Part shown: piece by piece, positions 16,842 to 25,109 of the stretch
Position numbering within the stretch: position 1 is the first letter of the stretch
Layout: each line of letters opens with the position of its first letter
DNA from: Bdellovibrio sp.
GTDB taxonomy: Bacteria; Bdellovibrionota; Bacteriovoracia; Bacteriovoracales; Bacteriovoracaceae
DNA: 64,000 nucleotides
Assembly: GCA_016187935.1 (NCBI GenBank)
Contig: JACPIU010000015.1
Span: 1-64,000, forward strand
Direction: 5' to 3'
Position numbers and translations under genes: made by a program
The notes under the pieces: model-generated
The model's database searches: none
What the model saw: only the letters and a program-made list of their open reading frames with translations
Told to the model about the DNA's origin: nothing

Positions 16842-18176
16842 TCATTTTAAACCAAACCTCATTCCATGCTTTTTAAATGTCTCACGTCGAAAGAGGGGGT
16901 TATAGGCCCAGAAGACAAGCGCTCGTTCAAGTGAACTCATATTGGTTTTGGGATCAAGAAAGCGCTTGAGCATGTAGGGGATGCTATTCCATTTTGACCT
17001 GACGGCAAAAACCGTCTCGGTAAGCTCATCAGCGGTCATGTTTTTGGGTTTGAAAGGAGCGTAATTGAAGCGATATTCTGGATGCAGCCACCACTTCCCA
17101 TCATAGAGGAGACGATTCTCCTCTTTGAGTCGGTTGTAGAGGGGAGTATTGGGATAGGGCACCAGAATATTGTAGGCGGCAAAGGTAAATTTATGTTTTA
17201 AGGCGAAGGCCATGGTTTTAAAAATATCGTCTCTGCCTTCCCAATCGTTTCCGAGGGTGAAGGCCGCCCAGGTTTGAAGTCCATAGTTGCGGAGCATGTT
17301 CATCTGGGTTTCATAGCAATCAAATTCGGCAAGATTGGGGGACTTTTTCATCTCTTTGAGAGCATGCGGATTGATGGATTCAAAACCGATCACATTACCG
17401 AGACATCCGCTCTTCACCATGAGTTGCATGAGTTCTGGATCGTTGAGCATATCAATAGAACCCTGACTGATCCAACGAAGCTTCAAGGGGATGAGGGCGC
17501 GAAAGAGGTTTTTGGCTTCATCCTTATTTGCCACAATATTATCATCCACGAAAAAGACATATCTTTTGTGACCGGTCTCAAGTTCATTCATGACCTCGGA
17601 AATGGGACGAGTGTGGTGTTTTTGATTGAAGAAAGCACTGATGGCACAGAAGTCACAACTAAAAATACAGCCCCGCCCAAATTGGGTGAGAGTCACAGGT
17701 AGGTATCCCTTCTTTAAAAAAAGATCGCGGCGAGGTTTAAAACCACCCAGTTGGCCAATGCCTGTTTTGGCCTTATAGATCCGTTTTAATTTCCCTGTGG
17801 TCTTCAGATCGTTTAGGGCCTCCGTCCATGAACCTTCCGCATCGCCGCTAAAAATAGAATCGGCGTGCTCCAGCACTTCCTCGGGGATTAGGGTGGGATG
17901 AAATCCACCCATGATCACGGGAATCTGTCGTGCCCTGAATTCTTTGGCAATTTCGTAAGAGCGTCGGGCAGTGAAAGTTTCCACCGTAATCGCCACCAAA
18001 TCAGTTTTAGTATCGTAGGGAATATTTTCCATGCGATCGTCCACTAAAGCCACCTCATGCTCTTCGGGGGTAAGACCAGCGATGACGCCAAGTTGAAGCG
18101 GCTCCATTCTTCCCTCATCGACGTAAAGGGGGTGCTCCATGCGGCCAATATTGGGTTTAATAAGAGTTATTTTCAT
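16842..18176 (-). CDS. B12-binding-type radical SAM protein (second of a tandem pair)
   Basis: 444 aa. N-terminal cobalamin-binding-like domain (about 1-130: PLQLGVIAGLTPEEHEVALVDDR, VIMGGFHPTLIPEE); the usual DxHxxG histidine is absent (VDDRMENIP). Radical SAM cysteines 170, 174 and 177 (CIFSCDFC) lie in GRGCIFSCDFCAISAFF, followed by VFFVDDNIVANKDEAK. Its start overlaps the stop of the preceding paralogue by four bases (ATGA). The pair and the GNAT-like gene upstream form one operon. Substrate unknown; lipid or cofactor modification is possible. Confidence 0.88.
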   Translation of the reverse strand: MKITLIKPNIGRMEHPLYVDEGRMEPLQLGVIAGLTPEEHEVALVDDRMENIPYDTKTDLVAITVETFTARRSYEIAKEFRARQIPVIMGGFHPTLIPEEVLEHADSIFSGDAEGSWTEALNDLKTTGKLKRIYKAKTGIGQLGGFKPRRDLFLKKGYLPVTLTQFGRGCIFSCDFCAISAFFNQKHHTRPISEVMNELETGHKRYVFFVDDNIVANKDEAKNLFRALIPLKLRWISQGSIDMLNDPELMQLMVKSGCLGNVIGFESINPHALKEMKKSPNLAEFDCYETQMNMLRNYGLQTWAAFTLGNDWEGRDDIFKTMAFALKHKFTFAAYNILVPYPNTPLYNRLKEENRLLYDGKWWLHPEYRFNYAPFKPKNMTADELTETVFAVRSKWNSIPYMLKRFLDPKTNMSSLERALVFWAYNPLFRRETFKKHGMRFGLK

Positions 18177-19489
18177 TTTTCTCCGAGGTGGGCCCCTTGC
18201 TTTTTTATGATTTCCTTACGCGTGATGATATTCGCCATTAAAAAAATGGCACAATTAAAGAAATTGGCACTATTGGCCTTGAAATCTATCAGACGTTTAA
18301 AGAGATTGCGCCAAGAATTGAAGGCCATTCTCGAATTATAGCAACCTGATTGCAATTGCTCGGGAGTCATCTGGCGCGGGCGGAAGGTGGCCTGACCGTA
18401 TCTAAAATTAGGATTGAGCCACCAGGGATGATTGATAAGTCGGTCCTCTTTTAGCAGTCTTTCGTAGAGGGCCGTTCCGGGTGTTGGAGTGAGGGGATTG
18501 AAGTGGGCCAAAAAGAGTTTGTTTTTGGTGGCAAAATTCAAGACTGCTTGAAAGGCCTCTGGGGTGTCATCATCATAACCAAAGACAAAAGTGCCAAATG
18601 TCATAATTCCTTGCTCGCGAATTTTTCTTATCGCGGCCTCATAGCTGCCGTAGCTCGTATTCCATCCCTTCATGATTTGCTTTAGATTGCTTTGACTGAG
18701 AGATTCAAAGCCGATGGTGACGCAGAAAAGACCACTTTCTCGCATCAGACTCAAAAGATCCGGGTGATTGATTATATCAATGCTGATTTGACAGGCCCAA
18801 TGAATTTTCAGAGGCAAAATGGCCTGCACCAAGGCACGGGTCCTCTCGGCATTGGTAAAAATATTATCATCGGCAAAATAAATGGTTCGTCCAGACAGTC
18901 CCTTGATCTCACGGACAATGTCCTCGACCGATCTGTATTGGAGTGAGTGCTTATAGAAAACATGAATGGAGCAGAAATCACATTGAAAACGACAACCGCG
19001 GGAAAATTGCACCACATGAAGTTTACCGTATCTCTTTCCTTGGAAGATACTGCGATCGGGGATGATACCATGAGAGAATTGATCTTCAGGCGCCTGATAA
19101 ACGCGCTGTAACTTTCCAGTTCGGGCATCAGCAAGGAGCGTTTTCCAAACGGGTTCGGCACTTCCTATAACCACGCTATCGGCATAATTTAAAACTTCTT
19201 GTGAGTAGAGGGAAGGGTGAAAACCTCCCATCACCACAGGAATACGTTTATCTCGATACTTTTTTGCAATGAGGTAGGCCCGTTTGGCGCAGAAAGTATC
19301 GACAGACATGGCTACTAGATTTGTGGGGTCATCAAAAGGAATGTCCTCCAGCCTGTCGTCATAGAGCACCGTCTCGATATCAGGTGGTGTGAGGGATTTG
19401 AGAATGGCAAAAACCAGGGTTTCTAAAGCATCAGTAGCGCGGTAATTACTAAAGCTGGGATAAATGAAGGTGACTTTAAATTTACTCAT
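18173..19489 (-). CDS. B12-binding-type radical SAM protein (first of a tandem pair)
   Basis: 438 aa, clearly paralogous to the next gene (shared DDRLEDIP/DDRMENIP, VMGGFHPSL, YFADDNIF patterns). Radical SAM cysteines 166, 170 and 173 lie in SRGCRFQCDFCSIHVFY. The B12 domain again lacks the His of DxHxxG. I chose ATG 19489 because AAAGG lies about six bases upstream and it aligns with the paralogue; it overlaps the upstream gene's stop by eight bases. Operon: GNAT-like gene, this gene, paralogue. Confidence 0.88.
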   Translation of the reverse strand: MSKFKVTFIYPSFSNYRATDALETLVFAILKSLTPPDIETVLYDDRLEDIPFDDPTNLVAMSVDTFCAKRAYLIAKKYRDKRIPVVMGGFHPSLYSQEVLNYADSVVIGSAEPVWKTLLADARTGKLQRVYQAPEDQFSHGIIPDRSIFQGKRYGKLHVVQFSRGCRFQCDFCSIHVFYKHSLQYRSVEDIVREIKGLSGRTIYFADDNIFTNAERTRALVQAILPLKIHWACQISIDIINHPDLLSLMRESGLFCVTIGFESLSQSNLKQIMKGWNTSYGSYEAAIRKIREQGIMTFGTFVFGYDDDTPEAFQAVLNFATKNKLFLAHFNPLTPTPGTALYERLLKEDRLINHPWWLNPNFRYGQATFRPRQMTPEQLQSGCYNSRMAFNSWRNLFKRLIDFKANSANFFNCAIFLMANIITRKEIIKKQGAHLGEK

Positions 19490-20222
19490 GACCTTTACCT
19501 GACGCAAGGCCCTTTTCAAAATAAGTTTTGGCAATTGATTTAAGATTGCTGGAACAAAGTTTGGCGAGACAGGCCAGTTCTACCCCTAGCATATGTTCGG
19601 GATTTTTTTTGGCAAAAAATTCGATGTCAGGGTCTTGAAGTCGGATCTCATTTATATCACCAACTCCCAGACGCAAATTGCCTATCTTGTTTTTAAATGT
19701 AATGAGATCAGTGTTGGGATCAAATTCTTCTGGATAGAGATGGGAGGCCAGGGCGTTACGAATCTGCTTCAAGGAATCGGGAAAAATATTGCTGTGATTG
19801 GGGTAAAATTTTTTGGTGAAGACCGGCAAAAAACGATATGTCTTATATCCCTTACTGATGAGCAGCCAGTAGATCGCCTCTTGTTTGTGGAGTGCTGCGA
19901 TTTGCCCACAATAATAAGTGAAGGCCCTCACCAACTCCTGCTCTCCCCAATGGCTTTTTTCAATAATGGTATCACCAGTGAAGACCCCGAGAATATTTTC
20001 ACCAGCAAGGTTGAGTTTGATGACCATGCAAGTGCAGAACCCTTTAATGGTATGACTTCGCTGATCAGTGAGGATGATGACATGACTTTTGTGGGAAATA
20101 TGGTCGAGAAAGATGTCTAAAGTCACATTTTCAAAGTATCGAAAGTATAAATCAAACATCTCTTTTTTTTCTGTCTTTGAGACGTCAGCGATGGGAACAA
20201 TTGCGCTTTGTAGGCGTTTCAT
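19482..20222 (-). CDS. GNAT-like protein heading the radical SAM operon
   Basis: 246 aa. A pattern resembling the acyl-CoA N-acyltransferase fold: VIILTDQRSHTIKGFCTCMVIKL as central strands, then GVFTGDTIIEKSHWGEQELVRAF as the strand-helix that normally binds the cofactor, followed by EAIYWLLISKGYKTYRFLPVF. The match is by fold pattern only. There is no Shine-Dalgarno sequence before the ATG; the start overlaps the stop of an 11-codon upstream reading frame (ATGA), which may couple translation. It may act on the product of the two radical SAM enzymes. Confidence 0.65.
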   Translation of the reverse strand: MKRLQSAIVPIADVSKTEKKEMFDLYFRYFENVTLDIFLDHISHKSHVIILTDQRSHTIKGFCTCMVIKLNLAGENILGVFTGDTIIEKSHWGEQELVRAFTYYCGQIAALHKQEAIYWLLISKGYKTYRFLPVFTKKFYPNHSNIFPDSLKQIRNALASHLYPEEFDPNTDLITFKNKIGNLRLGVGDINEIRLQDPDIEFFAKKNPEHMLGVELACLAKLCSSNLKSIAKTYFEKGLASGKGHE

Positions 20223-20254
20223 GAGGGGGCCTGGTTTGGGTTTTGTTTTTTCAT
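20219..20254 (-). CDS. Possible 11-residue leader peptide overlapping the GNAT-like start
   Basis: ATG at 20254 opens MKKQNPNQAPS and its TGA overlaps the ATG of the next gene (ATGA). The downstream gene has only CCCCCTC ahead of its ATG, so termination-reinitiation would explain how it is translated. The leader itself has no Shine-Dalgarno sequence; CATAAC stands right before its ATG. It may be chance. Confidence 0.3.
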   Translation of the reverse strand: MKKQNPNQAPS

Positions 20255-20286
20255 GTTATGGTGTCGCTGTGTTTTTGTAAATACGT

Positions 20287-20314
20287 GTAATTGCAATAGC
20301 AGATGGGCAATTAC
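20287..20314. repeat. 8-base perfect inverted repeat in a divergent promoter region
   Basis: GTAATTGC (20287-20294) and GCAATTAC (20307-20314) flank 12 bases, between the divergent GNAT-like and secreted-protein genes. Position and symmetry suit an operator; there is no T-tract to make it a terminator. Confidence 0.35.
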
Positions 20315-20392
20315 CTTTTGCATTGATTATAAGAGTAACATTACTTAGACTATTTTGTGTCTTGTTTATTTCAATTTTCCAGGAGAGGAAGA

Positions 20393-21901
20393 ATGCAAAA
20401 GCTCATCATCAGTCTCATTCTAATGACCACGGTGTTCGCTCTACTATTGCCTGATGTCCAGGCCGCTGTTACCGTTCCCGATTGGGAAGGAAAGTGGATT
20501 TCGAATGACCAGATGCCTGAACTGATCAAAAATGCCAGGGAAAGAGAAGGCAGTAGAAAAATTGCAGAGGTTATTGATGAAAAAATGATGAGCGTTGAAC
20601 TGCGCGCTTTTCGTGACAAATTTCTGGCATTAAAAAACGCCGATGAGGTGGAAAAAGAACTCTTGTTTCTTAGCAATAATTACGCTTCATTTCCTCTTGA
20701 TTTAAAGTATGTTGCGGCCCAACTCATTCCTGCTCGAACCATGAGAGGCATTGTTTACAGGTTCACCCGTCTGGCGAAGAAGCAAAAAATCACCAATAGT
20801 GTTCTTCTCACGATGATGAAAGATTTTACTGCCAGCATGCGCCTTTTCTTGCCTGAACAGAATTCCACAGCACTCTTTGATTATTTTACTAAACCTTTTG
20901 TTGATCATAATGGCAGTGTCATACGCCAGTATGAAACCGTATCGGAGATGCAAAATCATTTTGGAACTGAAGTCTATAAGGCCATGATGGTGGCCGCGGT
21001 CCGTCTAGAAGAGATAAATTTGGTTGGTCAGGATATCATCTGGGATAACCGAGTCTTTTTTGGCGCCAAATCTTATGGTGATGGTTTAAACAGGTTTGTG
21101 CACATTGCAGAATCGGACCGTCTCGCCACTTCCGCCAGTATGCATGCGGGGATGAACAATATAAGCATCTTCTGCGCTTACAGATTGGAAAATCTCTTTC
21201 AATTAATGAAGGAGCAAGGGGCCCAGTTTGGCGTCGATACTCTCATTTGGTCTACGGTTAATGGCGTGTCATCTCACGACAGATTCAATGTGCTTGGAGA
21301 GACCAGAATAACATCGGATAAGAAACTGGCACATTTTTCTAAATACAAGGGTAAATATGAAAGCATTTTCTCCTCTCAAACCAATGCCGATAAATGGCTG
21401 GAGCGAGCTTTTAAACATTTGAAGCAGTCAGTGAAGTATACACGCTTGGTGTGGGAAGAAATTAAAGATCGTCCGGTGGCCGAACATGCCGTCATCAATC
21501 CCGCCAAGGTTAATCCCTGGGGTAATGATATTGAAAGAAATTTGAAAACGATGGAGGCCTTGATTGAAGGTCCCACCCAGCTTCGCAGTGCCATTACGGG
21601 AGAAACCATCACGGTGGATCTTCCTGCCTTTTATGGCAGGCCGATAGATTTAAAACATTTTCTACCCACCGAATGGGAACTCGGAGATGAGTTCATCTAC
21701 ACTCAGCTGGCGGTTCGAGGAAAGACAGAAAAAATAAAAACTCGCAATTTTGACCGTGGACGTCCGATCAAGTGGAATCTTGATGTCTATAAAACCTTGA
21801 TCCCAAGTTTGAAGGACAGCAGTGAGCTTCCCACAGCTCTTAAAACTTTCTCTCAGGCGCTTAGCGCCAATGGCACGGCGATTCCTTTTTTGGGAAGATA
21901 A
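20393..21901 (+). CDS. Exported protein of unknown function
   Basis: 502 aa with a signal peptide (MQKLIISLILMTTVFALLLP, cleavage likely after VQA). The mature part is mostly helical and soluble, with SASMHAGMNNISIFCAYRLENLF in the middle and a C-terminal region with DLPAFYGRPIDLKHFLPTEW. No known domain recognised. ATG 20393 is chosen because AGGAGAGGAAG lies just before it. A strong intrinsic terminator follows the stop. Followed by the convergent MMPL exporter. Confidence 0.8.
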   Translation: MQKLIISLILMTTVFALLLPDVQAAVTVPDWEGKWISNDQMPELIKNAREREGSRKIAEVIDEKMMSVELRAFRDKFLALKNADEVEKELLFLSNNYASFPLDLKYVAAQLIPARTMRGIVYRFTRLAKKQKITNSVLLTMMKDFTASMRLFLPEQNSTALFDYFTKPFVDHNGSVIRQYETVSEMQNHFGTEVYKAMMVAAVRLEEINLVGQDIIWDNRVFFGAKSYGDGLNRFVHIAESDRLATSASMHAGMNNISIFCAYRLENLFQLMKEQGAQFGVDTLIWSTVNGVSSHDRFNVLGETRITSDKKLAHFSKYKGKYESIFSSQTNADKWLERAFKHLKQSVKYTRLVWEEIKDRPVAEHAVINPAKVNPWGNDIERNLKTMEALIEGPTQLRSAITGETITVDLPAFYGRPIDLKHFLPTEWELGDEFIYTQLAVRGKTEKIKTRNFDRGRPIKWNLDVYKTLIPSLKDSSELPTALKTFSQALSANGTAIPFLGR

Positions 21902-21920
21902 AAAGAAACGGAAAATCAGG

Positions 21921-24110
21921 TTATACGGAAGGAGAGATTTTTCTCTCCTTCTTTTTTGGAATAAGGCGTATCAAACCTTTTAACATCCACAAATCTCCAA
22001 ATAAACCGACAAAAAGGCCTATGACCAACAGGATGCCAAGATTTTTGGTGGCCTGAAAATACGCCCATTGAAAAATGCTGGCGGAGAGCACACTGATAAG
22101 AAAAACTAAAATGGAGGCCTCGCCACGTTCCGCGATGCCGACATGAATGGATTTTCCTCTAGCAGAGAAGAGATATTGGATAGCATTGTCACCCGTCAGT
22201 CCCACCAGGACATTAGCAAAGATGCAGGTTAAAAAATTTAACGGAATTCGCAATAGCCAGAAGAGAGTGAGCATGGTGAAAGGCCCCCACATGGATGAGA
22301 TAATGAGGGGGACGATGTTGCCTGCTTTGAGCATCCAGGCCAAGAGTGCCAAGGTCACGCAGACCAGGATCATGCTCATACCGAGTCCTTCGATCAAGGC
22401 CTTGGGTACCTCGGTAGAAAAATCAGAGTAGGCGACAATTTCACCAGTGGGGTGACAACGGCCATGGCATAGACCTTCGATTTTTTTTGCCAGCAGGGCA
22501 ACTTGGGCAATGTTATTGTCATTCAAAAAGACAATGGCCCTGGCCTGGCCGTCGGCCGAGATAAAGCGACGATAAAATTTGGTTTGGGTAAAATCGCGCA
22601 GAACCAACTCTTTCGTTAGCGGCGCCAAATCTTTTGTAAAAAAATCCTCCATGGCGTAGGGAGTCTGAATAAAACGCACCATAGGATCACGAGCAACCTC
22701 ATCCAAGATAGAAACATTACTCGCTCTATCCTTATACTGAGTGAAGACAAGATCAAAGCTGACTTCCCAGCCGTTTTTGGATTTGAGAAGTTCCATGCCC
22801 TGACGATAGGGATGTTCTTTCGGGAAAATTTCTATCGGTGACTCAGTCACGTTTAATTTCGTCAGGGAAAAAAGGCCGAGAGCGAAGAAGATCAGCAAAA
22901 AGAGAATCGTCTTGGTGGGAGGAATATAGTTGAGTGACACCTGAGTGAATCTCTGAAATCTGGCCTTGGCAGGGTTGGTCCAGATTTTAAGAGATGGAAA
23001 AATGTTCATGAGTGATGGTAAAAAATAAAACACCAGGAGCCATTCCAAAAGTGAGCCAACCGCGGCCCAGAGGCCAAAACGTTTAATCACCGTAATGTCA
23101 GTGAAATAGAGTGAGCCAAAACCGATCATGGTGGTCAGCGAGGTGAGAAAGCAGGGAAGAAGGAATTTACGAAAGAGTGAGTTCACATCTGTTCCTTTTG
23201 CCAGCTGTTCGGAGCTTAAAAAGATAAAATCCTCGAGCGCCGAGACCCCAATCATGAGGAACAAACCATTGCTGAGAATATCCAGAGGAACGCGAAGCAT
23301 GGCCATGAGCCCGTAGAGGATGCCTCCCATCAGCACCAGCGTAATACAGATGAGAAAACCGCATTTGAAAGTTCCAAAAAAAATCCGGCAGACAATGATG
23401 AGAAGAACGAGAAAAAAGATATTTAATTTTTGGGTATTTTTAATACCTTGGTATGAATAGTAAAGGTAACCGAGACTTCCCAGAAAATAGGATTTGAGTT
23501 CAGGTAATTTTTGCGACAAAAAATTTTCTACAGAACTGACAAACTGCTCGATCACCACCGGGTCGCGTCGCCCATACTTGCTGCCTTCACCCGGAGCATC
23601 ACGAAAAAAAACTTCCAGCCCCATGAGAGTCTTGTCCTGGGAGGTGAAGATAGAGCGCCAAGGGGTATGTTCCAAAAGTGACATGTCGAGCGTTTTTTCT
23701 CCACTTTCGCAAGGTGATTCGAGGAGATGAGGATAAAGAATGCTGTCAGGCATGGCCGTGACGGTACGGATATTGAAAGGGGTATAGAGGTCAACTATCT
23801 CCCTGTTCTTAAGTGCCGAATGCCTTAGCCAGCTGTCGAGTTGGCAGACCTTATCTGTTTGATTTACTTCTCCTTGAAACAGGAGATAAAGCGAGTTGCC
23901 CAGTTCAAATTTTTTCTCCAAGTCTGCGATTCGTTGATAGGATTTCGAATCTTTTTCCACAATGTCTTTGGTACTGATCACAATTTTTAAATCGGGCAGA
24001 TGAGAGGCGCATAACGCAAAAACGAGCAAGGTAAAAAAGATACTTGTTTTAGGCCATCGAAGGGCCAATTGGTAAAGTGTGGTGAAAAACTTTTCACTGC
24101 GAGTAAGCAT
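21921..24110 (-). CDS. MMPL/RND-family exporter
   Basis: 729 aa with the RND duplication: one N-terminal membrane helix, a periplasmic loop (about 30-225), five helices (about 225-390), then a second set with helix about 400-420, loop 430-590 and five helices to the C-terminus. Motifs such as LDILSNGLFLMIGVSALEDF and LTGDNAIQYLFSARGK mark the MMPL/HpnN-like branch that moves lipids. ATG 24110 has no Shine-Dalgarno sequence; TATAAT lies three bases upstream and a TTG at 24140 is the alternative. Next to an acyltransferase, so a lipid cargo is plausible. Confidence 0.88.
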   Translation of the reverse strand: MLTRSEKFFTTLYQLALRWPKTSIFFTLLVFALCASHLPDLKIVISTKDIVEKDSKSYQRIADLEKKFELGNSLYLLFQGEVNQTDKVCQLDSWLRHSALKNREIVDLYTPFNIRTVTAMPDSILYPHLLESPCESGEKTLDMSLLEHTPWRSIFTSQDKTLMGLEVFFRDAPGEGSKYGRRDPVVIEQFVSSVENFLSQKLPELKSYFLGSLGYLYYSYQGIKNTQKLNIFFLVLLIIVCRIFFGTFKCGFLICITLVLMGGILYGLMAMLRVPLDILSNGLFLMIGVSALEDFIFLSSEQLAKGTDVNSLFRKFLLPCFLTSLTTMIGFGSLYFTDITVIKRFGLWAAVGSLLEWLLVFYFLPSLMNIFPSLKIWTNPAKARFQRFTQVSLNYIPPTKTILFLLIFFALGLFSLTKLNVTESPIEIFPKEHPYRQGMELLKSKNGWEVSFDLVFTQYKDRASNVSILDEVARDPMVRFIQTPYAMEDFFTKDLAPLTKELVLRDFTQTKFYRRFISADGQARAIVFLNDNNIAQVALLAKKIEGLCHGRCHPTGEIVAYSDFSTEVPKALIEGLGMSMILVCVTLALLAWMLKAGNIVPLIISSMWGPFTMLTLFWLLRIPLNFLTCIFANVLVGLTGDNAIQYLFSARGKSIHVGIAERGEASILVFLISVLSASIFQWAYFQATKNLGILLVIGLFVGLFGDLWMLKGLIRLIPKKKERKISPSV
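21928..21957 (+). terminator. Intrinsic terminator inside the convergent exporter's 3' end
   Basis: GAAGGAGAG, 6-base loop, CTCTCCTTC, then TTTTTT. It follows the secreted-protein stop by 27 bases. The hairpin lies within the last codons of the opposite-strand MMPL gene. Confidence 0.85.
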
Positions 24111-24171
24111 TGAATTATAAAATAAGGCCAAAGCGGTCAAGAGTCTACATCTTCTCGTGACTATGGACAGA

Positions 24172-25062
24172 CTAATAATTAGAAAAACACAGGGACTCTT
24201 GGAATTTTCTTAAACGCAAATCCTTGTCATAAAAGCATTTGATAATCCATGCTTCCAACTCTTTCTCACTCTCAGGGAGGGTATTGATTGGAATGCGCTT
24301 AATATAGAGGTGCAAACGGCGGGCCTTACCGAGTAAGAGGTCATAGAGACTAGGTGCCTGCCCTTCATAGCCGATAGTCACATCGATGACCGATTTGAGG
24401 TGTCCGCGCAGTCCTTGGACTGAAGCGATAAATCCTTTTGGTCTCGGGAGCAAGACATGGGTGGTTTCGGGCAAGGACTTCTTTTTGCATATCTCCTGCA
24501 CCTTTTTTAATTTATGTGGACGCAGTCGTGTACCCTCTGGGAAGAGCATCGGCCAGATAGGAATTTGGTGAGTATAAAATTTTTTAAAAGTATTATAAAT
24601 TTTGTCCTTGTCGGCATGCCAATTGCGTTTGACGAAAATACAATCTAAAAAGAGCATTCCCCATCCCACACCGGGAACATACTTGAGTACATCTTTAACA
24701 AACCACTTCATATCACCAAGACGCCCTGCCGCCTTAGCGGTTTTAAACAGGGCCGGGATATCAGACATACTTTGATGGTTACAAATGATCAGAGCATTCT
24801 CTTCAAAAGGAATGGTATCCCCAGTTACAATTACTTCAATCTTGCGGATGCGACGTAGAACCGTTTCACATAGTCCCCACCATCCACCGGCACAGGTGGA
24901 GTTAATCTTACGAAACAGTTTGCGATGAAAGGGGAAAACAAGCAGACTGCTCATCTGGATAAAATTGACTCCCATCAAGAGAGTAAACAGACCTCCTCCA
25001 AGCGTCAAGGCCGCGAGGTGGTTTCCGATTAAATGAATAGGTGATTGTGATTTTTCTTGCAT
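24172..25062 (-). CDS. 1-acylglycerol-3-phosphate acyltransferase-like protein (PlsC/YihG type)
   Basis: 296 aa. N-terminal membrane helix region (about 12-42), catalytic H-x4-D motif in ICNHQSMSDIP, the second family motif LFPEGTRLRPHK, and a C-terminal domain (VIDVTIGYEGQAPSLYDLL) as in the E. coli YihG branch. It would acylate lysophosphatidic acid or a related lipid at the inner membrane. ATG 25062 has no Shine-Dalgarno sequence; a promoter lies 11 bases upstream. Same strand as the MMPL exporter gene that follows it. Confidence 0.9.
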   Translation of the reverse strand: MQEKSQSPIHLIGNHLAALTLGGGLFTLLMGVNFIQMSSLLVFPFHRKLFRKINSTCAGGWWGLCETVLRRIRKIEVIVTGDTIPFEENALIICNHQSMSDIPALFKTAKAAGRLGDMKWFVKDVLKYVPGVGWGMLFLDCIFVKRNWHADKDKIYNTFKKFYTHQIPIWPMLFPEGTRLRPHKLKKVQEICKKKSLPETTHVLLPRPKGFIASVQGLRGHLKSVIDVTIGYEGQAPSLYDLLLGKARRLHLYIKRIPINTLPESEKELEAWIIKCFYDKDLRLRKFQESLCFSNY

Positions 25063-25073
25063 AAAGTAGCAGC

Positions 25074-25102
25074 ACTATCACACAGGCAAAAAAGTTTGTC
25101 AC
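25074..25102 (-). promoter_or_regulatory. Promoter abutting the acyltransferase start
   Basis: On the minus strand GTGACA, 17-base spacer, GATAGT, then 11 bases to the ATG at 25062. Transcription would start about five bases before the ATG, and no Shine-Dalgarno sequence exists. Confidence 0.5.
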
Positions 25103-25109
25103 GCCTGCA

